Made by a program: the position numbers and the translations under genes | Shown here: positions 40,750-48,061 of the stretch, one piece after another | Layout of the letters: every line of letters starts with the position of its first letter | Position numbering within the stretch: the stretch's first letter is position 1 | The notes under the pieces: model-generated | The model's input: only the letters and a program-made list of their open reading frames with translations | Told to the model about the DNA's origin: nothing | Databases searched by the model: none | NCBI RefSeq assembly: GCF_002995805.1 | Contig: NZ_PVXL01000072.1 | Coordinates: 37,977 to 101,976 of the forward strand | From: Neomoorella stamsii | Lineage (GTDB): Bacteria > Bacillota > DSM-521 > Neomoorellales > Neomoorellaceae | Length of the DNA stretch: 64,000 nt | Direction: 5' to 3'

Positions 40750-41743
40750 TCTTATCCCCTCCCAACGCTTCCCTGGCCCGGCCAATGCGGTTCAGGGCCT
40801 CCTTGACCACTGCTGCCGGCAGTTCCTCCCGTTTGGCAATGTCGTCGATAATCTCCTGGATCTCCAGGAACTTCGCTTCTCCCTCGGCGGCCAGGAGGCC
40901 CAGGAAGCGGTTGATGCGTTCTTCCCGTTCCTGTTCGGCTTCCAGGTGGTCGCGGGAAAGGACCTCATATCCTGGCCGGGCGGATTTCAGTGGTACCAGA
41001 TAGGCCTCAGCTTCCCCATTCTCTACCTGCAGGACAGCCACCTGGACCTGGCGTTCCATCTCAGCAGGGTTGGCGCTCAGCCGGCACAGAGCGCCCGGGT
41101 TGATAAACAGGACGCCATCCTCGCGGCGTTTGACGCCGAAGCCCAGGTGCTCATGGCCCGATATTATAACCTTGGCCGTGGTCCTCACGTCCCGGATCAG
41201 GGTATGGCGCATATCGAAGCCGGGAGGCTTCTGCATTAACATGGAATGGACCACGCGAATGGATACGCCTTCAAATCCTTTTGGCAAGGCAGCCGGGCTA
41301 AATTGGGCCATGCCTAATTCGGTGTCGGTTTCGGTGTTATAGCCGTGGCCGGTTACCAGCAGATCCGGAACGCGCCATCCTGTTTCTCCTGTTTCGTAAG
41401 GTTCCTGTTCCAAGTCCCAAAGCAGCTCTAACCTGGCCAATAGCCCGAAAGGGGTCCGGTACTTGCTGCCCGGATTGCTTCCCCAGATGTCGTGGTTGCC
41501 GTGCACTGCAAGCACCTTGCATGGAGCCTGTTGCAAGAGATAAGCAAGATCGGCGATAGTACCCAGCGCCGTCCCCGGGCTATCGAATACATCGCCCGGT
41601 ACAATAATGGCTTCAGCTTCGTGTTCCTGGGCCAGGTTAAAAACTTCATAAATCTTATGGGTCATGGCTTCCTGGAAATTGTCCATCCGCGCCCGGGGAT
41701 TAGTCCCCCGGAAATGCCAGTCGCCGGTTACGATGAATTTCAT
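40739..41743 (-). CDS. sbcD: SbcD/Mre11-like exonuclease
   Basis: 334 residues, calcineurin-like metallophosphoesterase. Motifs GDWHFRG (7-13), VPGDVFDSPG (about 48-57), GNHDIWG (about 81-87), VVHSML and GHEHLGFG give the two-metal site of Mre11. Lies directly next to the split SbcC genes, with a 4-nt overlap, so it is the nuclease partner of that ATPase in processing DNA ends. Confidence 0.9.
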   Translation of the reverse strand: MKFIVTGDWHFRGTNPRARMDNFQEAMTHKIYEVFNLAQEHEAEAIIVPGDVFDSPGTALGTIADLAYLLQQAPCKVLAVHGNHDIWGSNPGSKYRTPFGLLARLELLWDLEQEPYETGETGWRVPDLLVTGHGYNTETDTELGMAQFSPAALPKGFEGVSIRVVHSMLMQKPPGFDMRHTLIRDVRTTAKVIISGHEHLGFGVKRREDGVLFINPGALCRLSANPAEMERQVQVAVLQVENGEAEAYLVPLKSARPGYEVLSRDHLEAEQEREERINRFLGLLAAEGEAKFLEIQEIIDDIAKREELPAAVVKEALNRIGRAREALGGDKNGL

Positions 41744-42405
41744 GCCCGCCGCACCTCACTTATCCCGTCTCGCTGGCTTACCTGGTAGCTCACGTCAGCT
41801 ACTTCGGCCAGCGCCGCCTGGTGTGTGATTAAAATTACCTGCCGTACCGTCTTCCGGGCATATTCTTTCAAGAAGACCGCCACGTTCGGGGCATAATTGG
41901 CGGACACGTGCTTCCCTACCTCGTCCAGCAGTACCGGACCGCCCGGCTTCGGCCGGGCCAGTTCCAGCAGGGCCAGGCGCAGGGCCAGGCTCACCACGTC
42001 GCTTACCCCGCCACCGCGGGTTCCCTCTGGTTCGCCAGCGAAAACGAACTCCCCGTATTTGCTGACTACCTCCCAATCGGCCGCCGCCTGCCCGCGCTCC
42101 TGGCGAAGGTTGACGCGGAACTCCAGGCCGTCATCCTCAAATATGGCTTGAAGGGCAGCAGTGACGGTAGCTTCAATCTTCTGGCGCAGCTGCTCCCTGG
42201 CGTACTCGGATACTTTTACAAAGAGGGTCTGTACCAGCTGCCAGACTCTGATGTCCTCCTGGGCCTGTTCCAGCTCGGCCAGCTTCTCTTCTTTAGTGCG
42301 TTCCAGGTAGGCCAGTTGCCCGGCGGCCCGGTCGTAGTCGGACCGCAGGGCCGCCAGGGCGTTTTCGATTTTTTGCAGGCGATTATCGTGGGTAGAAGAA
42401 GTCAT
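41740..42405 (-). CDS. SbcC/Rad50-like ATPase, C-terminal half
   Basis: 221 residues. A coiled coil (about 20-75) precedes the ABC lobe: signature-like RGGGVSDVVSLALRLALLELA (130-150), Walker B PVLLDE (157-162), D-loop and the switch ITHQAALAEVADVSYQV. No Walker A is present. That element is in the separate gene at 42653. The two would assemble into one Rad50-like head. Confidence 0.85.
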   Translation of the reverse strand: MTSSTHDNRLQKIENALAALRSDYDRAAGQLAYLERTKEEKLAELEQAQEDIRVWQLVQTLFVKVSEYAREQLRQKIEATVTAALQAIFEDDGLEFRVNLRQERGQAAADWEVVSKYGEFVFAGEPEGTRGGGVSDVVSLALRLALLELARPKPGGPVLLDEVGKHVSANYAPNVAVFLKEYARKTVRQVILITHQAALAEVADVSYQVSQRDGISEVRRA

Positions 42406-42412
42406 TCTTCCT

Positions 42413-42649
42413 CTACCCCCTCAGCAGTTCTTCTGCTTTGGCAAGGTTGTCCTCGATCTCAGCCTCCAGCCGGGCGATCTCCTCATCCAGGGTTTCCGGG
42501 GCCACGCCTAACGCGGCAAGCTCTGCCATGATCTCTTCCTTTTGTTTGTTGTAGGTTTCCAAGTTGGCCTCCGCTTTGGCTCTTTCGGCTTTCCCCTTTT
42601 CGATTTGGGCTTTTAGGTTATTAAGCCGGGCGGCGATATTATCGGTCAT
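42413..42649 (-). CDS. Small coiled-coil protein of the split SbcC module
   Basis: 78 residues, almost entirely heptad coiled coil (LNNLKAQIEKGKAERAKAEANLETYNKQKEE, and LDEEIARLEAEIEDNLAKAEELL), with a break at GVAPET. It lies between the two ATPase halves, 3 bp from one and 7 bp from the other, and may replace part of the missing Rad50 arm (inference). Confidence 0.75.
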   Translation of the reverse strand: MTDNIAARLNNLKAQIEKGKAERAKAEANLETYNKQKEEIMAELAALGVAPETLDEEIARLEAEIEDNLAKAEELLRG

Positions 42650-42652
42650 TGT

Positions 42653-44116
42653 TTACACAGCCTCCTTTAGAATGGCGATTTGCTGGTTAGTGATTTCCTG
42701 GCCGCAGGTCGGGCAGCGGCCTGCCGCCAGCAGGGCGTCGTAATAAGCCCCTTCCAATTCGGCAACGCGGTTTTCATATAATACGGCCTGCTGCCGGGCT
42801 GTTTCGATATCCTTTTTGATGCGGTCCAGCTTGGCGGCCAGGGAGATAATCTGCTGGCGGCAAGTTATTCCCGTTTCCGCCGCTTCTATACAAGACGTAG
42901 CTGCATCAATGTTTTTCCAACCGTCCAGGACCAATACCGCTCTGGCTATTTCTTTGGCAACAGTTATTAGCTTTTGCCCTAAACTACCAAGTTGCGTATA
43001 CCGTTCATATAATTCCGCCGCCCGGAGAGCAGCCGCCGCACCTTCGTCTAACCCGCACCAGCGTTGTAAGATTTGCTGGCCGGCAATTATGCCTGCTGTT
43101 GCAATGGCCAACCTGCTTGTCATCCGCTGCAGAACATCTTTCCTGGCCGCCACCTCGCTGGCATTGGTCATGGCCGCTTCTGCTTTTTCCAGACCGGCCC
43201 ACTTTTGCAGGATACCCTGGCTGGAAGCTATGCCGTTTTCTGCTGCCGCCAGCCTAGATGCCAGGCGGCGCAGGATATCCGTCCTGGCCGCAGTCATTTC
43301 TGCCCCGGCCAGGATGTTTTCCGCTTCCTCCAGGCCCCGCCAGCGCCAGATAATCATTCTGGCCTGAGAGATAGCATCCTCACACTGGTACAATCTTTCC
43401 TGGCATACAACTAGTTTATCCCGCCGTTCCGCGGCGGCCTTAGCCTGGCCTACCAGGGCTTCAATTGCCTCAATTCGCACTTTCATGGCCGGCAGGTAGT
43501 CGAACCCCCGGATTTTTTCCTCCAGTCCGGCAATCTCGCTGGTCAGCCGCTTTTCGTCCTGGCCGCGGCGGTACAGATCGGCGGCCAGCTGCTTCGCGGC
43601 GTAGTCCACCTCTTCCGTCCCGGCCAGTTTGCCTAAAACCTTCGCCCTAGCCCCGGCGGAGATAGATTTCCCCAAGAAAGGGCCGTCAAGCTGCTCGGCC
43701 AGGTTAAGGTTTAACTCCAGGTCGCCGATCTGGACCGGCATAACGCCGGTAAGCTGTTGGATCTCCAGGGGCACATTGACGCCGAAGCCGGCAAAAGCTT
43801 CTTTCTCGTCATTCGGGGTGACGATCTCATAGGAATTTTTGCTCCCACGGGAACGGTTTCTAATAACCCTGGTCCCGTCTGCCAGGGTGAGAACGACGGT
43901 AGCTTCCCTGGCCCCTACCCGGATGAAGTCCGTGCCCTGGGGGGTGTTGAAGTACAGCCAGCGCAGGGCGCGAAGGATAGCTGTTTTGCCGGAATCGGAA
44001 GGGCCAGTTATGACGGTTAGCTGGCCTGCTGGGGCAGGCTCGATTTTAGTAGTTTTGTGGGATTGGAAGTTTTCTATGAGCAGGGACTTAATTTCCATAG
44101 TGTAATCTCTTTCCAT
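42653..44116 (-). CDS. SbcC/Rad50-like ATPase, N-terminal half with zinc hook
   Basis: 487 residues. IKSLLIENFQSHKTTKIE and Walker A GPSDSGKT (38-45) mark the N-terminal ABC lobe, with the Q-loop region following. Then a long helical arm (about 185-460), and the zinc hook CPTC (468-471) near the C-terminus. The polypeptide ends there, without the returning coil. The arm contains about three degenerate 41-residue repeats. ATG 44116 follows AAAGGAGATTACACT; a near-copy of this start region gives another ATG at 44098. Confidence 0.88.
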   Translation of the reverse strand: MERDYTMEIKSLLIENFQSHKTTKIEPAPAGQLTVITGPSDSGKTAILRALRWLYFNTPQGTDFIRVGAREATVVLTLADGTRVIRNRSRGSKNSYEIVTPNDEKEAFAGFGVNVPLEIQQLTGVMPVQIGDLELNLNLAEQLDGPFLGKSISAGARAKVLGKLAGTEEVDYAAKQLAADLYRRGQDEKRLTSEIAGLEEKIRGFDYLPAMKVRIEAIEALVGQAKAAAERRDKLVVCQERLYQCEDAISQARMIIWRWRGLEEAENILAGAEMTAARTDILRRLASRLAAAENGIASSQGILQKWAGLEKAEAAMTNASEVAARKDVLQRMTSRLAIATAGIIAGQQILQRWCGLDEGAAAALRAAELYERYTQLGSLGQKLITVAKEIARAVLVLDGWKNIDAATSCIEAAETGITCRQQIISLAAKLDRIKKDIETARQQAVLYENRVAELEGAYYDALLAAGRCPTCGQEITNQQIAILKEAV

Positions 44117-44190
44117 AGTGTAATCTCCTTTTAGGAAAGATGCGGGGGAGAAAGTTCTCCCCCGCTGGTCTCAAGGAGGGAGAAGGTTGT

Positions 44191-44985
44191 TTAGAATGGC
44201 TCCGCGTCGTCGGTTCCAGTCGCGGCGGCCGGAGTGGAATAGCCCTGATATGCTTGATCAATATTTTCCTCAACCGTGTAATCGACAGCTTCAATCTTGA
44301 CAGCCCTCATGATAGGCTTCAGTGTTTCCGCGTATTTCTTGATGGCGATCTTTTCTTCCGGCGGCAGGTCGGCAACCTTGCTGAAGACTGCTTTGCTGTA
44401 TACAATGCCGCCAGCGTTTTTGTCCTTTTCTAAGGTGACTTTTGTCACACATCCATAGAACGGCGTCGGCTTCCTCCCTACCAGGCGCTTCATATAGTCG
44501 GTAAAAGCTCCCAGGGAAGTTGGCGGCAGGGCCAGCAGGATGGGGAAAGTCTCGCCTTCCCGCAGGATATATACCCGGCGGATATTTTTGCAGGCTTTCC
44601 CACGCCCAGGATTACCGGCCTCATCAACCGCAGAGCCCCATTGATTATAAGGGCATTTAGCGCACAGGCCGCCTGGATTGCCTTCGCCGTGTTCCCCGTC
44701 CAGGGCAGAGCAGTCGGGCGGGTTATTGCTGCCGGAATACTTGTTTGCCCAATAAGCGTTTACCGGGTAGTGGTCCAGGATTACGCCCACCAATTCCTTC
44801 GCAACCTCGCCGCCCGGAAGTTCAAAGGCTACGCCGCCCCCGGAAGGGATTTTGACGCGGTCGAATTGGATGGTCATCCCAGCCAGGTTTTCCTGCATAA
44901 CCTCGATAACTTCCTGGGGACTTACCAGGACCGGCAAATTTATGGTTGGGTTTTCAATCTTGACAAGAGAGACATTAGTTGACAT
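44191..44985 (-). CDS. Phage ssDNA-binding-like protein with SSB-type tail
   Basis: 264 residues. The core has a cysteine-rich insert (PPDCSALDGEHGEG, CAKCPYNQWGSA, GKACKNIRR) typical of a widespread phage family next to recombination genes. The end TGTDDAEPF mimics the acidic DDxxPF tip through which bacterial SSB recruits partners. A single-strand binding or annealing-support function is inferred. Good ribosome site AGGAGGTATCGCAAT before ATG 44985. Confidence 0.75.
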   Translation of the reverse strand: MSTNVSLVKIENPTINLPVLVSPQEVIEVMQENLAGMTIQFDRVKIPSGGGVAFELPGGEVAKELVGVILDHYPVNAYWANKYSGSNNPPDCSALDGEHGEGNPGGLCAKCPYNQWGSAVDEAGNPGRGKACKNIRRVYILREGETFPILLALPPTSLGAFTDYMKRLVGRKPTPFYGCVTKVTLEKDKNAGGIVYSKAVFSKVADLPPEEKIAIKKYAETLKPIMRAVKIEAVDYTVEENIDQAYQGYSTPAAATGTDDAEPF

Positions 44986-45017
44986 ATTGCGATACCTCCT
45001 ATTTGGATTTTATTGGG

Positions 45018-45473
45018 TTAAAACGGCTCCTTCGGGCTTTCTTCTTCTGCAACTCCCGAGGCCAGCAGGGCCAGTTCCCTGGCGGTCAGGTCAACAACGT
45101 AACGGTATGCCTTAAACTCGTCAATCAATTTTTCTAAGTCGAACTGGGCCTCGTTCAGCGCCCATTCTGCCTCCCGGCAGGCTTTTTCGGCCTCCTGGTA
45201 GGCCGGGTTCTGCTTTTTACGGTTGACCAGTTCTGCCGCCCTGGCCTCGGCGTTACTGAATTTCGGTTTGCCGTTGCCGTTCGTCTCAGCGGCAATCTCG
45301 GCCACCATTTCCGCCTCCAGGGCTTGCCGGGCCGCCTTTGCGTCCTCCAAGGTCTGCCGCTTCTCGGCGACGATGCTTTTCTGCCGGCGCAGCAGGGCCG
45401 GGTATTCGCGGAGTTTAGCTTTTAGGGTTTTGGTCTCCAGGTCAGCCAGGATGGTTTCTACCGTAGTTGACAT
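45018..45473 (-). CDS. Helical accessory protein with acidic PF tail
   Basis: 151 residues, predicted helical hairpin (LRRQKSIVAEKRQTLEDAKAARQALEAEMVAEI, and EAEKACREAEWALNEAQFDLEKLI). It ends in AEEESPKEPF, again similar to the SSB tip. Lies just upstream of the ssDNA-binding-like gene and is probably part of the same recombination unit. Function unknown. Confidence 0.72.
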   Translation of the reverse strand: MSTTVETILADLETKTLKAKLREYPALLRRQKSIVAEKRQTLEDAKAARQALEAEMVAEIAAETNGNGKPKFSNAEARAAELVNRKKQNPAYQEAEKACREAEWALNEAQFDLEKLIDEFKAYRYVVDLTARELALLASGVAEEESPKEPF

Positions 45474-45510
45474 TTAACTTGCCCCCTTTATCCTTTCACT
45501 AAGACACTCG

Positions 45511-45765
45511 CTAAGACACCTTCTTCATTTCCAGCTCGAACGACTCCATCAACCGGGGCTCTCCAATGTGTTCAATTTCCAGGTTCGTTTTAATTGGTTC
45601 AATCTGTATGACCACGTTTACCGGGATTTTTTCATAAAGCTCTATTTCTTTGTCTGTAGGCTGGAGAGCATCCTTAATGATTTCGCGGATGTCTTTACCA
45701 TTGAGACTAATTTCGTACCGCCCTACAGCCATCATTGCGGTCCCCTTGATTTTAAAGGCCTTCAT
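45511..45765 (-). CDS. Small hypothetical phage protein
   Basis: 84 residues, alpha/beta with Lys/Glu-rich composition (GRYEISLNGKDIREIIKDALQP, VNVVIQIEPIKTNLEIEHIGEPR). ATG 45765 follows AAGGAGGATTATATCA. No family recognised. Confidence 0.65.
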   Translation of the reverse strand: MKAFKIKGTAMMAVGRYEISLNGKDIREIIKDALQPTDKEIELYEKIPVNVVIQIEPIKTNLEIEHIGEPRLMESFELEMKKVS

Positions 45766-45827
45766 TGATATAATCCTCCTTGGAAGGTTTTTAACTTTGC
45801 CGGCCTATGTGCCGGTTTTTTGTTTAG

Positions 45828-45959
45828 CTAGTACCTTTCCCTCCACCATTCCTTTTTTGCAGCCTCCATTGCTTTTTCGCAGGATGGGCAAAGCCTTGAT
45901 GGTTCCCAATCCGTGTTTTCCTCTCCAATCAGCAACCCGCAGTTCCAGCAGATATACAT
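45828..45959 (-). CDS. Very small zinc-ribbon protein
   Basis: 43 residues: MYICWNCGLLIGEENTDWEP then SRLCPSCEKAMEAAKKEWWR and ERY. CWNC and CPSC pairs form a zinc ribbon followed by one helix. AGGAGG lies in the end of the upstream gene. Function unknown. Confidence 0.65.
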   Translation of the reverse strand: MYICWNCGLLIGEENTDWEPSRLCPSCEKAMEAAKKEWWRERY

Positions 45960-45963
45960 ACCT

Positions 45964-46137
45964 CTACATTCCTCCTGCCTTTGCAATTTCCCTTAATCCT
46001 ATGCATACCGCCTGAAAGCCCCAGATCACCAGCATTACCAATCCGAACCCGATTACGATCTCCATCCAGATTTCGTTAGTTTTAGCGCAAATAAGATGTT
46101 CCAGGGCTGCAGCCAGTCTGTCTGTCCAATCCCGCAT
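45964..46137 (-). CDS. Small single-pass membrane protein
   Basis: 57 residues from ATG 46137 after GGAGGAAGCGAGTCCG. One hydrophobic segment (MEIVIGFGLVMLVIWGFQAVCIGL, in parts). It overlaps the upstream small gene by 56 nt in another frame. Function unknown. Confidence 0.55.
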   Translation of the reverse strand: MRDWTDRLAAALEHLICAKTNEIWMEIVIGFGLVMLVIWGFQAVCIGLREIAKAGGM

Positions 46138-46261
46138 CGGACTCGCTTCCTCCTTTTTCTTTAAGCCATCCCATAAACCCAGGCACCAACAGCCATGCCA
46201 ATTTATCCAGGTCGATTTTTCCCTCCACAACGACCTCCATATTGTTTAGTTTGTCCGGCAC
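46082..46261 (-). CDS. Small hypothetical phage protein
   Basis: 59 residues from GTG 46261, 6 nt after AGGGGGAG. EVVVEGKIDLDKLAWLLVPGFMGWLKEK suggests a short beta strand and an amphipathic helix; the final 20 residues overlap the next gene. Function unknown. Confidence 0.5.
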   Translation of the reverse strand: MPDKLNNMEVVVEGKIDLDKLAWLLVPGFMGWLKEKGGSESDAGLDRQTGCSPGTSYLR

Positions 46262-46287
46262 TACCAACTCCCCCTATATTCAGGCGC

Positions 46288-46587
46288 CTAAGCTTGCATG
46301 ATTACCTTAAATCTACTTGGCTTGTTGCGGTTAGCCTTAACCTGGTGATCAATATTAGCAACAAAAGTGCTAAGTGCATCGATCAGCCCGAAAATTACTG
46401 CCGGTACCTGGTACCCGCGAATCCCTTGTATGACCTCTTCTGAAAGCCTTGCTGCTTCTTCTCGCAAATCAGGATTTTGAAGTGTTTTCCTGGCCGCTGC
46501 AATAACAACAGGGTGATTGAGAATATGCTCCATTTCGTCCGGTGTCAGGCCAAGGGACATATCGATATCAAATGTTTGGGGTGCCAT
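46288..46587 (-). CDS. Small hypothetical phage protein
   Basis: 99 residues, acidic N-terminal half (MSLGLTPDEMEHILNHPVVIAAARKTLQNPDLREEAARLSEEV) and a hydrophobic helix followed by a basic end (FVANIDHQVKANRNKPSRFKVIMQ). ATG 46587 follows AAAGGAGCTATAGAAAAT. Early-region gene; function unknown. Confidence 0.6.
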   Translation of the reverse strand: MAPQTFDIDMSLGLTPDEMEHILNHPVVIAAARKTLQNPDLREEAARLSEEVIQGIRGYQVPAVIFGLIDALSTFVANIDHQVKANRNKPSRFKVIMQA

Positions 46588-46622
46588 ATTTTCTATAGCT
46601 CCTTTCTGTTTTTAATTAAAAA

Positions 46623-46739
46623 TCAGCTGGCGTCATTCCACTTTTTGGGCTTGTTCAGCAATAGAGCATTGCTCGACAAAATTGCCTCCACCAACCTGAT
46701 AATCCTTTCCGCTTTCTGCTTATCCCGCCTGTAAATCAT
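46623..46739 (-). CDS. Possible tiny helical protein
   Basis: 38 residues (MIYRRDKQKAERIIRLVEAI and a Lys/Asn-rich end) overlapping the Cys-rich gene upstream by 20 nt. No clear ribosome site, so translation is uncertain. Confidence 0.35.
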   Translation of the reverse strand: MIYRRDKQKAERIIRLVEAILSSNALLLNKPKKWNDAS

Positions 46740-46863
46740 AATGTCGCATATGTTCCCGGACCAAGCAGATGCCCTCTTCCGTGATCTTGATTGCCACACG
46801 TTGACATTCCCCCTCTCGTAGATAGATACACTCCTGGCAGTCACAATAGATGATTGTTTCCAT
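46720..46863 (-). CDS. Very small cysteine-rich protein
   Basis: 47 residues: METIIYCDCQECIYLREGEC followed by QRVAIKITEEGICLVREHMR. Four closely spaced cysteines and a fifth further on suggest a metal site. GGAAGGGTGGC lies 4 nt before ATG 46863, and the stop of the HTH gene overlaps this region. Such small CxCxxC proteins are common in phage early regions. Confidence 0.62.
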   Translation of the reverse strand: METIIYCDCQECIYLREGECQRVAIKITEEGICLVREHMRHYDLQAG

Positions 46864-47133
46864 TTAAGCCACCCTTCCCAATTCTCGTATTTGCATTTCC
46901 CTTGCGGCCTGTTGCACTGGACACCCGGCGCAATAGCTTGTCGCCAGCCCCTTGGACCGGTAATACCGTATCAGGTTAGCCATCACGTCTGGAGGAACTT
47001 TTATTTGCCCCAATTCATAGCGGCACATCATGGAAGGACTTATCCCGATGGCGTAAGCAACCTGCCACTGGTCTTTTCCTCTGCAGGCCCGCAGGCGCCG
47101 TAATGTTTCGCCTATGCCTTGCATTTGCGACAT
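46864..47133 (-). CDS. XRE-type HTH protein with C-terminal cysteines
   Basis: 89 residues from ATG 47133 with AAAGGAGG upstream. HTH: GETLRRLRACRGKDQWQVAYAIGISPSMMCRYELGQIKVPPDVM. A C-terminal CAGCPVQQA segment adds cysteines, so it could bind metal. Probably an early-region regulator working beside the Cro-like gene. Confidence 0.72.
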   Translation of the reverse strand: MSQMQGIGETLRRLRACRGKDQWQVAYAIGISPSMMCRYELGQIKVPPDVMANLIRYYRSKGLATSYCAGCPVQQAAREMQIRELGRVA

Positions 47134-47269
47134 CGACCTCCTTTCCAATAATGGAATTAAATTGCAGATAGTGGCAATTTGCCTATTTAAAGATGTGATA
47201 TTATGAGAATACCTTCCCTCCGGCGGCCTCCATATCTCCTGCCAGCGGGGCCGCCAAACTTACCTCACC

Positions 47270-47419
47270 TCAAATCAGCTTTACCTTAGCCACATCCTCA
47301 ACCTTGATGCATTTCAGCTTCCCTTCTGCGGCACACTTCCTTATGAGACCGATAAGCAGGATACGGGCAAATTCCTGCCAGTTGGGTTCGGTTTGTTCTT
47401 CCAGCTTTTTGACCGGCAT
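47270..47419 (-). CDS. Very small hypothetical protein
   Basis: 49 residues (MPVKKLEEQTEPNWQEFARI, LLIGLIRKCAAEGKLKCIKV, EDVAKVKLI) from ATG 47419, after AAAGGGGGCAACATCA. It lies 15 bp past the Cro-like gene. Helical; function unknown. The following stretch to 47134 shows no gene. Confidence 0.5.
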   Translation of the reverse strand: MPVKKLEEQTEPNWQEFARILLIGLIRKCAAEGKLKCIKVEDVAKVKLI

Positions 47420-47434
47420 TGATGTTGCCCCCTT

Positions 47435-47629
47435 TCAGCTTGCCTTATCTTCGTCCAGGAGGTCGGCGACCGATACACCCAGGGCGGAGGCGAGTTTCTG
47501 GAGTATCCTATAAGTCGGGCTTTTTTGCCCGGTCTCAATGTAGTGGATGGAGGACTGCGCCACCCCAGCTCGCCGGGCAAGCTCCTGCTGGGAAAGGTTG
47601 CGTTGTTCGCGAAGTTCCTTAAGTTTCAT
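47435..47629 (-). CDS. Cro-like XRE regulator (switch 1)
   Basis: 64 residues from ATG 47629 (AGGTGATTGCA upstream). Complete XRE HTH: LKELREQRNLSQQELARRAGVAQSSIHYIETGQKSPTYRILQKLASALGVSVADLL. First gene of the leftward lytic transcript, expressed from the TTGACA/TATGAT promoter at 47651-47679 and divergent from the repressor at 47741. Confidence 0.85.
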   Translation of the reverse strand: MKLKELREQRNLSQQELARRAGVAQSSIHYIETGQKSPTYRILQKLASALGVSVADLLDEDKAS

Positions 47630-47740
47630 TGCAATCACCTTTTCGATTACATCATAACAGTCTTTCGATTATCTGTCAATAACTTTTTTGATAGCCTTTA
47701 TGGTAAAATCACTATAGTAATTACTGGTAGGGGTTTTTTA
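47630..47740. promoter_or_regulatory. Divergent promoter/operator region, switch 1
   Basis: Leftward promoter: TTGACA (47674-47679), 17 nt, TATGAT (47651-47656). Rightward: TTGATA (47688-47693), 19 nt, TATAGT (47713-47718). Direct repeats TTCGATTA at 47642-47649 and 47664-47671 overlap the leftward -10 and spacer and are likely operators. Confidence 0.75.
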
Positions 47741-48046
47741 ATGGACTTCGGAGCCAGGATAAAACAACTCCGGGAAACTGCTGGCCTAAGTCAAAACGAG
47801 CTGGCCCGGCGGGCCGGTATTGCTCAATCCAGCTTAAGCTACTTGGAAACCGGGGCCAAAAGCCCTAACGTAGAAACCCTACTGCATATTTGTAAAGCAC
47901 TTGGCATAACGGTATCGGAGTTCCTGGGCGAAAATGAAGGTCAAAGTCTGCCTGCTGACCTCCGCCAGCTTCTCCGGGAAGCTGAAGGTCTGACGCCGGA
48001 ACAGAGGAGGAAGCTGATAGAATTTATAAGAAGCATGAAGGAGTAA
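47741..48046 (+). CDS. XRE-type repressor (switch 1)
   Basis: 101 residues. HTH at the N-terminus (IKQLRETAGLSQNELARRAGIAQSSLSYLETGAKSPNVETLLHICKALGITVSEFLG). The C-terminal 40 residues (ADLRQLLREAEGLTPEQRRKLIEFIRSMKE) are a short dimerisation-like helix pair, not a protease domain. Divergent from the Cro-like gene; its HTH closely resembles that of the Cro-like protein, so both may use the same operators. Confidence 0.85.
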   Translation: MDFGARIKQLRETAGLSQNELARRAGIAQSSLSYLETGAKSPNVETLLHICKALGITVSEFLGENEGQSLPADLRQLLREAEGLTPEQRRKLIEFIRSMKE

Positions 48047-48061
48047 TTTGTTGTTCATTCT

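Noticed and set aside
45797..45822. Hairpin CCGGC/GCCGG followed by TTTTTT on the + strand
   Set aside because: No rightward gene lies upstream, and on the leftward strand there is no T-run, so it is not called as a terminator.
46740..46844. Upstream extension of the 46623 frame
   Set aside because: Runs antisense in phase to nothing conserved and overlaps the better supported Cys-rich 47-residue gene on the same strand.
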